Positions 15,394-23,207 of a DNA stretch of 34,729 nt are shown in pieces (within the stretch, counting starts at the first letter, position 1; every line of letters starts with the position of its first letter). The notes under the pieces were generated by a model. That model saw only the letters and a list, made by a program, of their open reading frames with translations. It was not told the DNA's origin and did not search any database. The stretch spans positions 1-34,729 of the forward strand of contig CAMCUQ010000019.1 of NCBI GenBank assembly GCA_945878775.1, written 5' to 3'. The DNA is from Chthonomonas calidirosea. GTDB lineage: Bacteria > Armatimonadota > Chthonomonadetes > Chthonomonadales > Chthonomonadaceae. Position numbers and translations under genes: made by a program.

Positions 15394-15421
15394 TCAGACA
15401 CAAAGGGTTCTTTAAAAGTTC
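15394..15421 (-). promoter_or_regulatory. Candidate ECF-type autoregulatory promoter
   Basis: On the - strand, GAACTT (15421-15416) and TCTGA (15398-15394) are 17 bp apart. This resembles the sigma-E pattern (AAC-type -35 and TCTGA -10) and lies directly before the ECF sigma gene, which commonly regulates itself. Transcription would start about 30 bp before the start codon. Supported by motif and position only. Confidence 0.45.
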
Positions 15422-15552
15422 GCTCCCAACTGAAAAGACTCGATGAAGTCCAAACACTCACTTTGTACTGCACTACGTCTTGGCGCAAGAGAGCCTAAAA
15501 GCCCCAAAACAGTGCATCTGAGTGGATACCCACGAATCCCTTTGAGAAATCC

Positions 15553-15582
15553 TTGACAAATGGCACTCGCTGCCTGTATACT
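15553..15582 (+). promoter_or_regulatory. tRNA-Gln promoter
   Basis: TTGACA (15553-15558) and TATACT (15577-15582) are 18 bp apart, a near-perfect housekeeping promoter 17 bp before the tRNA. Confidence 0.85.
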
Positions 15583-15599
15583 TTTCAGGGCTTCAATAT

Positions 15600-15670
15600 T
15601 GGGGGATCGTCCAGCGGTAGGACAGCGGTCTTTGGAGCCGTTAACCGTGGTTCGAGTCCACGTCCCCCAG
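15600..15670 (+). tRNA. tRNA-Gln (anticodon TTG)
   Basis: This 71-base tRNA reads codon CAA. The acceptor stem TGGGGGA pairs with TCCCCCA (15663-15669), with the U1-A72 pair typical of glutamine tRNAs, and the discriminator is G15670. The D arm is GTCC/GGAC, the anticodon stem GCGGT/GCCGT holds loop CTTTGGA (anticodon TTG), the variable loop is TAAC, and the T arm is CGTGG-TTCGAGT-CCACG. The CCA end is not encoded. It has its own promoter and terminator. Confidence 0.95.
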
Positions 15671-15687
15671 CTTACCCATTCTTTATA

Positions 15688-15727
15688 CCACCCAGCCTCC
15701 CTATCGGGAGTGCATGGGTGGTTTTTT
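15688..15727 (+). terminator. Terminator of tRNA-Gln
   Basis: CCACCCA (15688-15694) pairs with TGGGTGG (15715-15721), enclosing a second stem CTCCC-TATC-GGGAG. Six T follow directly, giving a classical intrinsic terminator 17 bp after the tRNA. Confidence 0.9.
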
Positions 15728-15868
15728 GTTTGCCTGCACAACGTATATCTACCAGAATTGCCCTCAATGACCCCCAATTCCCCTGTAGACCTCCTCGCTT
15801 GTAGCCAACAATATACATAGGTTGAAACAACTAACTCTGTCAAGATGCGGAAACAGCGAGAACTTCAA

Positions 15869-16567
15869 ATGAAAAAATATAACCTCTTGTGTGCGATATT
15901 CGTCTTTAGCCTTTTAGTGTGGAGCAATAGGCTACTTGCCTACACCCTTACCTATACAGGCTTGGGGTATGGTAGCACCGTGACCCTTGGTATTGGTGGA
16001 TCAAGTATCACCACATTCGCCGGAGAGATTGCCTTCGGCTGGACAGGCGCCACCCCAAGCGGGTTTCCTTCTACCTTCAAGGGGTTTTGTTGCGAACTTG
16101 AACAGGGGCTTCTGACCAACACCACTGTTCAAATCTTGAACACCGACTCCTTGACGCGGCGAGGCAATGTTCCCTATACTGGCTCTATGGCGGCTTGGCT
16201 CTACAATAAGTACGAACCAACCATTAACAACAACGCGGATGGTGCAGGGCTACAGATCGCTATCTGGAAATCCCTCTACGACAACGATTTCGATCTCAGC
16301 ACAGGCTATTTCAAAGTTTTCACCGCTGATGCCGCAACGCTTAGCGCAGCAAATAGGTTCCTCGCGGATCTAAAAGCCAGTCAGGGAAGCTCGATTGCCA
16401 CTTGGTTTCTAGGGATTGGCGATAGCGTGAACGGACAGGATGTCATTGGACCCTACAGCAGTAGCTTCGGCTACCCTGCTCCAGAGCCTGGTCTCATCAG
16501 CTTACTCGCTTGTGCCTCCTTGAGTGGAGTGGCGCTAATCCGTAAACGCAACGGACGTAGACCTTAA
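15869..16567 (+). CDS. PEP-CTERM anchored exported protein with possible thioester domain
   Basis: This is a 232-residue exported protein. An N-terminal signal peptide is likely cut after LLA24. The C-terminus is a PEP-CTERM sorting signal: Pro205-Glu-Pro207, a hydrophobic segment (208-224) and the basic RKR (225-227); EpsH/exosortase would process it. The body has 'GFCCEL' (Cys74/Cys75) and 'AWLYNKY', then 'LQIAIWKSLYD' (Gln129), an arrangement like the Cys...Gln pair of TQXA-type thioester domains, where the two side chains form a covalent adhesin bond. That assignment is inference. I chose the ATG at 15869 because it begins a clean signal peptide; a start at 15845 would add eight residues. 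No strong ribosome site is visible for either. Monocistronic, with a terminator. Confidence 0.85.
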   Translation: MKKYNLLCAIFVFSLLVWSNRLLAYTLTYTGLGYGSTVTLGIGGSSITTFAGEIAFGWTGATPSGFPSTFKGFCCELEQGLLTNTTVQILNTDSLTRRGNVPYTGSMAAWLYNKYEPTINNNADGAGLQIAIWKSLYDNDFDLSTGYFKVFTADAATLSAANRFLADLKASQGSSIATWFLGIGDSVNGQDVIGPYSSSFGYPAPEPGLISLLACASLSGVALIRKRNGRRP

Positions 16568-16593
16568 CAAAATTTTCTACTCAGGAACAAAGG

Positions 16594-16624
16594 GCAGACT
16601 CCACGTGACGGGAGTCTGCTTTTT
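16594..16624 (+). terminator. Terminator of the PEP-CTERM gene
   Basis: GCAGACTCC (16594-16602) pairs with GGAGTCTGC (16611-16619) around an eight-base loop and is followed by five T. It lies 26 bp after the stop codon. Confidence 0.9.
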
Positions 16625-16717
16625 GGTTCGAAGAGGAATCGGGTTGGGATTTGGTGAAACATCTCTTGCGTGTGCCTGTCAGAACCTTTGGTGACATAAA
16701 ATCAGGAGATCAGTACG

Positions 16718-18151
16718 ATGCATTGTGGAAAATACCGCCCCACCCCACTCACCCGGCGTGAGCTACTTCAGCAGAGCGCAAACGGCTTTGGAGCCGTCGC
16801 GCTTGCCACACTCATGGCAGACCCCGCCTTTGCAGGCTTGGCAGAGACCGATTCTCGCGCGAAACGCCCGCTTGCACCGCAAAAGTCGCACCACAAAGCA
16901 AAGGCAAAGAGCGTCATTTTCCTGTTTATGGATGGGGGTCCTGCACAAATGGACACCTTCGATCCAAAACCACGCCTCATCAAAGAACATGGGCAACCGA
17001 TCAAGCTCCCTGTCCAACCCACCCAGTTTGATGATATAGGCAACGTGCTAAAGTCGCCATGGGAATTCAAGCAATACGGACAAAGCGGTATCCCCGTGAG
17101 CGGTCTCTTCCCAAACGTGGCAACCTGTGTCGACGATATGGCGATTATCCGTTCCATGACGGCAGACTTCTCAGAGCACACCAATGCCAACTACTTCATC
17201 CATTCGGGTAACGGCTTGCAAGGACGCCCTAGCATGGGCGCATGGGCTACATATGGGTTGGGTAGCGAATGCCAAGACCTACCGGGTTTTTTGGTGCTAA
17301 ACAGCGGATTAATTCCCCCCGGTGGTTTAGACTGCTTCACCAGTGGATTTCTTCCAGCAAGCTATCAAGGCTCTCTGCTCCGTGTAGGCAAAACCCCTGT
17401 TGCCGATCTAAATCGAAGCGAAACCAACGGCAATCTACAACAGAACAAACTCGCACTGATGAACCAACTCGACAAAGGAACATTGGCACGGACAGGGGGC
17501 GACCCCAATGTGGAAGCGGCAGTTCTGAACTACGAGCTTGCTTTCAAAATGCAGACCGCCATTCCCAATCTCATGGATATACACGGAGAGACCGAGGCAA
17601 CAAAAAAACTATATGGGTTAGATGATGCCTATACGAAGACATTTGGGGAGCAGTGCCTCATCGCCCGTCGGCTTGTAGAGCGTGGTGTGCGCTTCATTGA
17701 GCTACTCTGCCCTCAGGTTGTTGCCGACCGTTGGGATCAACATGGCAACCTCAAAGAGGGACATGAGAACAACGCTCGTGCCGTGGATCGCCCCATCGCA
17801 GGGCTTCTCAAAGACCTTAAATCGCGAGGCTTACTGGATTCCACACTCGTGGTTTGGGCAGGAGAGTTTGGCAGAACCCCCATGGCACAATCTGGCAATG
17901 GGCGTGATCACAACCCCTTTGGCTTCACAATCTGGATGGCGGGCGGCGGTGTGAAAGGAGGGACTATCTTCGGAGCAACCGATGAATACGGCTACTATGC
18001 TGTTGAAAATAAGGTCTCTATCCACGATTTGCACGCCACCATGCTCCACCTTATGGGAATGAACCACCTGCGCCTCACCTACCGCTACAGTGGGCGTGAT
18101 ATGCGCCTCACAGATGTCTCAGGAGAGATTATTCAACCGATTCTCACCTGA
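16718..18151 (+). CDS. Tat-exported DUF1501 protein
   Basis: This 477-residue DUF1501 protein is distantly related to sulfatases and alkaline phosphatases. The N-terminus has twin arginines (Arg13-Arg14 in 'LTRRELLQ') and a hydrophobic stretch ending in AFA39, so it is probably exported folded by the Tat pathway. Family blocks include 'VIFLFMDGGPAQMDTFDPKP', 'RMGW'-free core 'GVRFIELLCP', 'WAGEFGRTPMAQ', 'GRDHNPFGFTIWMAGGGVKGG' and a C-terminal 'DLHATMLHLMGM'. In Planctomycetes these genes usually sit beside a DUF1549/DUF1553 cytochrome-like partner; none is present here. AGGAGA lies about eight bases before the ATG. The next gene, pyrE, follows after 17 bp, so they may be cotranscribed. Enzymatic activity is unproven for the family. 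Confidence 0.88.
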   Translation: MHCGKYRPTPLTRRELLQQSANGFGAVALATLMADPAFAGLAETDSRAKRPLAPQKSHHKAKAKSVIFLFMDGGPAQMDTFDPKPRLIKEHGQPIKLPVQPTQFDDIGNVLKSPWEFKQYGQSGIPVSGLFPNVATCVDDMAIIRSMTADFSEHTNANYFIHSGNGLQGRPSMGAWATYGLGSECQDLPGFLVLNSGLIPPGGLDCFTSGFLPASYQGSLLRVGKTPVADLNRSETNGNLQQNKLALMNQLDKGTLARTGGDPNVEAAVLNYELAFKMQTAIPNLMDIHGETEATKKLYGLDDAYTKTFGEQCLIARRLVERGVRFIELLCPQVVADRWDQHGNLKEGHENNARAVDRPIAGLLKDLKSRGLLDSTLVVWAGEFGRTPMAQSGNGRDHNPFGFTIWMAGGGVKGGTIFGATDEYGYYAVENKVSIHDLHATMLHLMGMNHLRLTYRYSGRDMRLTDVSGEIIQPILT

Positions 18152-18168
18152 TAGAAGGAGACCGTTTT

Positions 18169-18750
18169 TTGTTAAATGCTGACGCAGTGCGGCAAATATT
18201 TTTAGATTCCAATGCGCTCTTAACAGGGCATTTCCGGCTCTCATCGGGGCGACATAGCGGCGAGTACTGGGAAAAGTTTTGGGTGCTTCAGCACCCGAAC
18301 CATGTACAAACCCTTTGCACCGAGATTGCCCGACGCTTTGAAAACGAGAACGTTGAGGTCGTTTTGGGTCCCACCACAGGCGGAATACTGCTTGCGTTTG
18401 AAGTGGCGAGGCAATTGGGAGTGCGGGCAGTCTACGCAGAGAAAGAACAGGGAGAACGCCTCCTGCGGCGTGGACTAGAACTCGCGCCGGGAACCCGTAC
18501 CCTTATCGTGGATGATATTATGACTTCAGGGGGAGCAGTCAAAGAGTGCCTCGACTTAGCGAACAAGCACGAAGCAACGGTTTTAGGAACAGCGGTACTG
18601 GTGGATAGGAGTGGTGGAACCGTTAATCTCGGTGTGCGACAAGAGGCTTTGCTCACCGTGGTTGCAGAAACGTTCGCTCCAGAGTCTTGCCCTCTGTGTG
18701 CTTCAAACGTCCCGCTCAAGCAACCTGGCACTAGCCACGTCAAGAAGTGA
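18169..18750 (+). CDS. pyrE: Orotate phosphoribosyltransferase
   Basis: This 193-residue enzyme converts orotate and PRPP to orotidine 5'-phosphate in de novo pyrimidine synthesis. The PRPP-binding motif is LIVDDIMTSGGAVKE at residues 112-126, with 'VVLGPTTGGILLAFEVAR' and 'AVYAEKEQG' as further family blocks. The C-terminal 'SCPLCASNVPL' is typical of one bacterial PyrE class with a CxxC pair. The start is TTG, with GAAGGAG (18154-18160) eight bases upstream. It stands apart from other pyrimidine genes and directly follows the DUF1501 gene, so shared transcription is likely positional rather than functional. It converges with the secretin gene; a bidirectional terminator separates them. Confidence 0.95.
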   Translation: MLNADAVRQIFLDSNALLTGHFRLSSGRHSGEYWEKFWVLQHPNHVQTLCTEIARRFENENVEVVLGPTTGGILLAFEVARQLGVRAVYAEKEQGERLLRRGLELAPGTRTLIVDDIMTSGGAVKECLDLANKHEATVLGTAVLVDRSGGTVNLGVRQEALLTVVAETFAPESCPLCASNVPLKQPGTSHVKK

Positions 18751-18766
18751 TTTTGGACAATAGTGA

Positions 18767-18812
18767 AAATCGCCCTCTGTCATATTTTGATAGAGGGCGA
18801 TTTATTTTTCTT
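18767..18812. terminator. Bidirectional terminator between pyrE and gspD
   Basis: AAATCGCCCTCT (18767-18778) pairs with AGAGGGCGATTT (18792-18803). T-rich sequence follows on the + strand (ATTTTTCTT), and a TTTTC stretch follows on the - strand, so it can end both convergent transcripts. Confidence 0.88.
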
Positions 18813-18820
18813 CAACGCCT

Positions 18821-21800
18821 TTAGTTATGGTCGGGAGCCACTTCCCCAGTATCGGGCGCAGGGGAAGGCTTGGGAGTTTTCTCCTGTCCCTTAATCGGAC
18901 GGTTCTGGTTCTTCGGATCGATATTAGGAGCAGCATTCCTCAAGTCCGGCAATATCTTGATAATGTTGCTACTCTCCCGTTGCGTCATATCCCGTGCATC
19001 CTTTGTAGAATTCACGATCCGAGGGGTGAGGAAGATCACCAATTCCACACGTCGTTTGACCTTCTCACGAGAGCGAAAGAACTGCCCCAAAAACGGCACT
19101 TCTGAAAGCAGAGGAACCTTCGAGATATTGGTTTGCGTATTCTCCCGCATCAGTCCACCGATTGCAATGGTCTCATTATCCTTCACGGTCACCAGTGTAT
19201 TGGTTCGGCGGTCATTGGTCACAGGGGCGCGTATAGAGCCTGCGGTAGCACCTGTTCCCAACTGTTCAAAGCGCACAAACTCACTGGCAGACTGAAGGAC
19301 ATCAATGGTTACCGATCCATCCCGCGTGATGCTCGGAATGACGTTAAGGTAGAGTCCAGCATCCACAAACTGAACCTCTTGCCCCACCGTTGAGCCACCA
19401 AAGACTCCAGAGCTTTGAGACGTAATGTAGGGGATACGCTCCGTGATCTCTATCTCCGCCTCTTGGTTATTGGTGGTGAAGATACGCGGAGTAGCGATCA
19501 CCTTCACTTTGTTATCGGTATTCAATGCTTGAAGCAAAAGGTCGTAGTTCGTTCCAGACAGCGAGAACTGCATCCCATTTTTTGTGGCATCAAAGACGTT
19601 TGCAAAGTCCGTACCCGGCAAGTTCAAGCGTGCCTTCCCAGAATTATCCCCTTTGAGAATACGAGAGAACGCTCCACCGAGTGCCATACCAAGCTTCTCA
19701 TCCTGTTCCAGAGTCACCTCAGCAATTATGGCTTCGATCATAACTTGCCGTTGCACGGTATCTAACTGCTCAATCAACTCTTTCACAATGGTGTAGTTCT
19801 CTGGAAGCGTGGTTACAATGAGGCTATCGCCACCCGGAGACGGTGTCACGAAAACATTGTTCTGGAGTTGGAGTAGGTTGGAATAACCTCCAGCACGCCC
19901 ACGCCCATACTGCGGTCCTCGCTGTTGCCCTAGTCCCCTGCGGCTTCGTCCACCACCGTATCCATCATAGTAGAACTGGCGAGTGCGCTCATTGGTGTCT
20001 TTGTCTCCCGGCTCCCGCTCCCCTTGGGAAGGCACAAAACCGTTAGGCGTCATCACACCCTGAACCCCTTGTGGAATAGCAGAGCCTTGCGTACCGTTGT
20101 CTCCCCCGCCCTGTTGTTCTTGCGTATTGTCGCCATCTGGCGCATTCGGCGGTCCTGGTGGCACATTAGCAGAGCGACCAAAGGGGCTGTTATTGTCCTT
20201 CTGGGATTGCCCAAACCGACGATTGATGCGCTGTTTCCGTTGATTTGTACGGTTTCCACCGCCCCCTCCACCAAAGAAGAAGCCCCCAAACCCCCCATTA
20301 TTATTCTGGTTCGTCGTACTGAATGCCTGAGAGAGTGCCTCCGCAACGTCTTGTGCCGACGCGTTTTTCAGTGGAAAAATAAAGGTTGTTGTCTCAGTGG
20401 GAACGTTTACATCCACCGATGCTATCAGTTCTTCGATCTTCTTCATACGGGACGCTGTAGCGGTAACATACAGAGTATTGGTACGCGGGTCGGCGGTCAC
20501 TTTTCCAAAGGGATCGGTACTATTTACTGTCTGTTGTTGATTCCCACCACCTCCAAACGGGTCGAAGCCTCCAAAGAAACGACCTCCGAAGCCCCCACCC
20601 CCTGAAGACCCTCCGCCTGTTGGTCTCATATTGGTGAGAACTGAATTCACCAGATTAGCGACATCTTGTGCATCAGCGAACTTAATCTTAAGCACTTTGG
20701 TGTCAAGAGCAATATTCTCTTCATCGTCAAGGCGCATAATGATGTCCCGTGCGATCTGAGCTTGGTTCTCTTGGGAAGCGACTATTATGAGAGAGTTCGT
20801 GGCGGCATCGGCGACTGCAACTACGGCAGGACGCCCACCAGCCGTCGGAGCTCCCGGCGGGGGTGGTGGCTGTCCGGGCTGTGGGGGTGCGCCACCGCCT
20901 TTGCCTCGTGTAGTCAACTTCTGATACAGGCTGTTGATGATCTCGGCAAGAACAGGGGCTTCAGCACGTTTCAGAAAGTAGGTCTTCATCACAGTATTGC
21001 CAGAAACCTTATCCAACACATTCACAAGTTTCATGATCTTCTGAATATTGGAAGGAAGATCGGTGATGATCAAGGAGTTGTTGCCGGGGCTACCAATGAG
21101 GCTTGCCCCTGGACTGATAAGCGGAGCCAACTCTTTCGCCAGTGCCTCAGCATCGACGTTCTCGATAGGAATCACCTGAGTCATGATCTGGCTCATTTGG
21201 CTTAGAAGCCCGTTGCCAGTCTTATCGAAATCCGTGCCAACAAGGGGATTCGTGCGTATCGCTTTATCGACACCCACGATACTGACAACATCGCCGTTGC
21301 GAACGGCAGTAAAGCCCCGAACAAGCAGAACAGACTGCAAAATCTGAAACGCATCGTCCAATTTGACCTGCTTGGGACAAATGATCGTCACTTGTCCTGC
21401 CAAAGCAGGATCGACGGTAATATTCCAGCCAGATGCCTGAGCAAACATTTTCAGAACGTTCATAATGTCTGCACCACGATAATCAAAACTGATCATCGTC
21501 CCGCCAGTGGTAGGGGGCGCAGGCACAGCTCTGATATCAGGAGGCGCAACGAACACTCTGCCCGGTGGAACAAAGGTTCTTGGCGGTTTCGGCGCAACAA
21601 ACACACCTCCACCTTTAGGCGCAGGAGGGGGCGGGTTGCCCTTTACCTTCTTTGTCGGTTTCGCCTCTTTCGCGGGAGGAGCCTGAGCAGCCGGAGGCGG
21701 GACTTGCGCCAAACTCCCGTTTGCTCCAGAGAGCATGGCGACGGTGACAAGAGTGAACCCTAGTCTTGCCATCACCGTGATATGTCGGTAGGAGGAGAGC

Positions 21801-21847
21801 AAGGGATCACGTCCTGCTCGACTCTCATCTATCAGTCTAACTTGCAT
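18821..21847 (-). CDS. gspD: Type II secretion/type IV pilus secretin
   Basis: This 1008-residue outer-membrane secretin is the last gene of the operon. A signal peptide lies at about 26-48, after an unusual 25-residue extension; the ATG at 21847 has GGGAG upstream, so I kept it, but Met26 could be the true start. A Pro-rich linker (50-115) leads to an N0 domain (119-192), then N1 (223-283), N2 (287-375), N3 (383-480), a further N domain split by a long insert (485-510 and 655-698), and the secretin core (700-945) with 'VPLLSEVPFLGQFF'. Gly/Pro-rich inserts interrupt N2 (314-338), N3 (409-442) and the last N domain (514-654). The C-terminal 60 residues are polar. Forms the multimeric exit pore. 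Confidence 0.93.
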   Translation of the reverse strand: MQVRLIDESRAGRDPLLSSYRHITVMARLGFTLVTVAMLSGANGSLAQVPPPAAQAPPAKEAKPTKKVKGNPPPPAPKGGGVFVAPKPPRTFVPPGRVFVAPPDIRAVPAPPTTGGTMISFDYRGADIMNVLKMFAQASGWNITVDPALAGQVTIICPKQVKLDDAFQILQSVLLVRGFTAVRNGDVVSIVGVDKAIRTNPLVGTDFDKTGNGLLSQMSQIMTQVIPIENVDAEALAKELAPLISPGASLIGSPGNNSLIITDLPSNIQKIMKLVNVLDKVSGNTVMKTYFLKRAEAPVLAEIINSLYQKLTTRGKGGGAPPQPGQPPPPPGAPTAGGRPAVVAVADAATNSLIIVASQENQAQIARDIIMRLDDEENIALDTKVLKIKFADAQDVANLVNSVLTNMRPTGGGSSGGGGFGGRFFGGFDPFGGGGNQQQTVNSTDPFGKVTADPRTNTLYVTATASRMKKIEELIASVDVNVPTETTTFIFPLKNASAQDVAEALSQAFSTTNQNNNGGFGGFFFGGGGGGNRTNQRKQRINRRFGQSQKDNNSPFGRSANVPPGPPNAPDGDNTQEQQGGGDNGTQGSAIPQGVQGVMTPNGFVPSQGEREPGDKDTNERTRQFYYDGYGGGRSRRGLGQQRGPQYGRGRAGGYSNLLQLQNNVFVTPSPGGDSLIVTTLPENYTIVKELIEQLDTVQRQVMIEAIIAEVTLEQDEKLGMALGGAFSRILKGDNSGKARLNLPGTDFANVFDATKNGMQFSLSGTNYDLLLQALNTDNKVKVIATPRIFTTNNQEAEIEITERIPYITSQSSGVFGGSTVGQEVQFVDAGLYLNVIPSITRDGSVTIDVLQSASEFVRFEQLGTGATAGSIRAPVTNDRRTNTLVTVKDNETIAIGGLMRENTQTNISKVPLLSEVPFLGQFFRSREKVKRRVELVIFLTPRIVNSTKDARDMTQRESSNIIKILPDLRNAAPNIDPKNQNRPIKGQEKTPKPSPAPDTGEVAPDHN

Positions 21848-21862
21848 GAGGAAACTCCCTTA

Positions 21863-22645
21863 CTATTTGTTCATCCGAATGGCTCGACCAGAACCAAAGC
21901 TACGTAAAACCTGCCCCTCCATCATTCGCCCCATAATAGCGTTATTGGTAAATACTGGAGGCGGAGGGGGTGGAGGTGCGCCACCGGGCATCCCGCCAGG
22001 TCCCGGCATACCAGGCTGCCCCGGTTGACCGCCACCGCCCGATGCGCTAGCACTGAGCGGAACAACATTGTAGTTTTGAGACTTGAACATTTGGCGGGGC
22101 TTATTGCCAACCATTATAGTCACGTTGGAATCGGAAATGTCGGAGACTTGCCCGCCCATGAATACTTCACCAATGTGCAGGTACTGCCCCTCTTTCGTCG
22201 TTGCGTTCTCCAATAGGACCATTTTCTGCCCATTGATCGTCACCGTGCCAGTATATGCCCAACCTGCAAAGGGATCGATCTCTGGCAAACGTACAGGAGG
22301 AGGCGTCGGTTGTGGGGGAGGCGGGGGAGCTGGCTTCGGCTCAGGAGGTAGCGGTTCACTAAAGAGCGTTCCCCGCGCGCTTTTGGTATAGAAGGCAAGG
22401 GAGCGTCTGCCGTTCGCGTTAAGAGCCTCTTCGGCAGGCTTCTTACTCTCCTGCGCTTCAATGTGTAACTCTTGAACGGGACTACTATCTGCTTTTGTGG
22501 CTTTCGTTGTGGGAATTGCTACCTTTTGGGCATGATCCTGCTGTGCTACAAGCAGAGCAATGACTGAAACTCCCATTATGCCAAATGCAACGTAGCGCGA
22601 GGATCGACGCACATTGTTCGATGTGAGATTAGGGCTTGCTGACAT
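21863..22645 (-). CDS. GspC/PilP-like inner-membrane clamp protein
   Basis: This is a 260-residue protein with a basic N-terminus, one transmembrane helix (about 18-34), a polar linker, a Pro-rich stretch (about 97-118), and a small beta domain (about 123-197, 'DPFAGWAYTGTVTINGQKMV' onward) like the homology region of GspC and the PilP beta domain, which bind the secretin N0 domain. A Gly/Pro-rich region and a short conserved-looking tail follow. I chose the ATG at 22645 because GGAGGAG (22661-22655) precedes it; the longer reading from 22663 would place that ribosome site inside the gene. It overlaps the PilO-like gene by 17 bases and lies 15 bp before gspD. PDZ or coiled-coil ends of classical GspC are absent. 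Confidence 0.75.
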   Translation of the reverse strand: MSASPNLTSNNVRRSSRYVAFGIMGVSVIALLVAQQDHAQKVAIPTTKATKADSSPVQELHIEAQESKKPAEEALNANGRRSLAFYTKSARGTLFSEPLPPEPKPAPPPPPQPTPPPVRLPEIDPFAGWAYTGTVTINGQKMVLLENATTKEGQYLHIGEVFMGGQVSDISDSNVTIMVGNKPRQMFKSQNYNVVPLSASASGGGGQPGQPGMPGPGGMPGGAPPPPPPPVFTNNAIMGRMMEGQVLRSFGSGRAIRMNK

Positions 22646-23207
22646 TGGTTGTATCTCCTCCATTCGCGCTCATTACAGCGCGAGTGTATACCGAAATCTG
22701 AGCGGAGACATCGACGGTCTTAAGCCGCGCGTCCGCGCTATTGACGCTAAATTTGTCGATGACCATCTTACCTTCAGGAGCCTCCAACAAGTAGAAGAAC
22801 TGCATCACGTTTGGTTGGAAGGTTGCACGAAAACGGACATCTATAGAGACCTTCTCCAGTTTGCTGGAGGAGAGAGCACGAGCACGTTGAGGTTTTACCT
22901 CCGTAAGCTGAATATTCGCTTGCTTCGCGATACGTTGAAGATCACGAATGACTCGGGGGATAATCTCATCAGGAGCGCGTTTTGAGACAAGGCTTAGCAT
23001 CTGATCCTGCACTTCATTCTGCTGTTTGACCAGTTTCTTGAGTTCTGCAACGCTCGCCTTATGCCTTTTATGGGCTTCGTCTACGCTGAGCAAGGGGGTC
23101 TTCTGTCCAGAAGCCGCAGGAGGACTTAGCACATTATAGAGCAGTATTGCAACGACGATCACCACGCCGACGAGGATCGTGATACGTTCGCGTGCATTAG
23201 TCTTCAT
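22629..23207 (-). CDS. PilO/GspM-like assembly protein
   Basis: This 192-residue bitopic inner-membrane protein has one transmembrane helix (about 9-27), a coiled-coil stretch (about 45-80) and a C-terminal ferredoxin-like domain (about 85-180; 'IQLTEVKPQRAR', 'FRATFQPNVMQFFYLLEAPEG'). It matches PilO/GspM in size and layout; these pair with PilN/GspL in the inner-membrane platform. I chose the ATG at 23207 because AAAGGAA lies about seven bases before it; a start two codons earlier would touch the ribosome site. It overlaps the PilM-PilN gene by 11 bases and the GspC/PilP-like gene by 17, so translation is coupled. Confidence 0.8.
   Translation of the reverse strand: MKTNARERITILVGVVIVVAILLYNVLSPPAASGQKTPLLSVDEAHKRHKASVAELKKLVKQQNEVQDQMLSLVSKRAPDEIIPRVIRDLQRIAKQANIQLTEVKPQRARALSSSKLEKVSIDVRFRATFQPNVMQFFYLLEAPEGKMVIDKFSVNSADARLKTVDVSAQISVYTRAVMSANGGDTTNVSKP

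Noticed and set aside
19133-20605. Several + strand ORFs of 70-190 codons opposite gspD
   Set aside because: They mirror the Gly/Pro-rich codons of gspD; no ribosome sites or family features.
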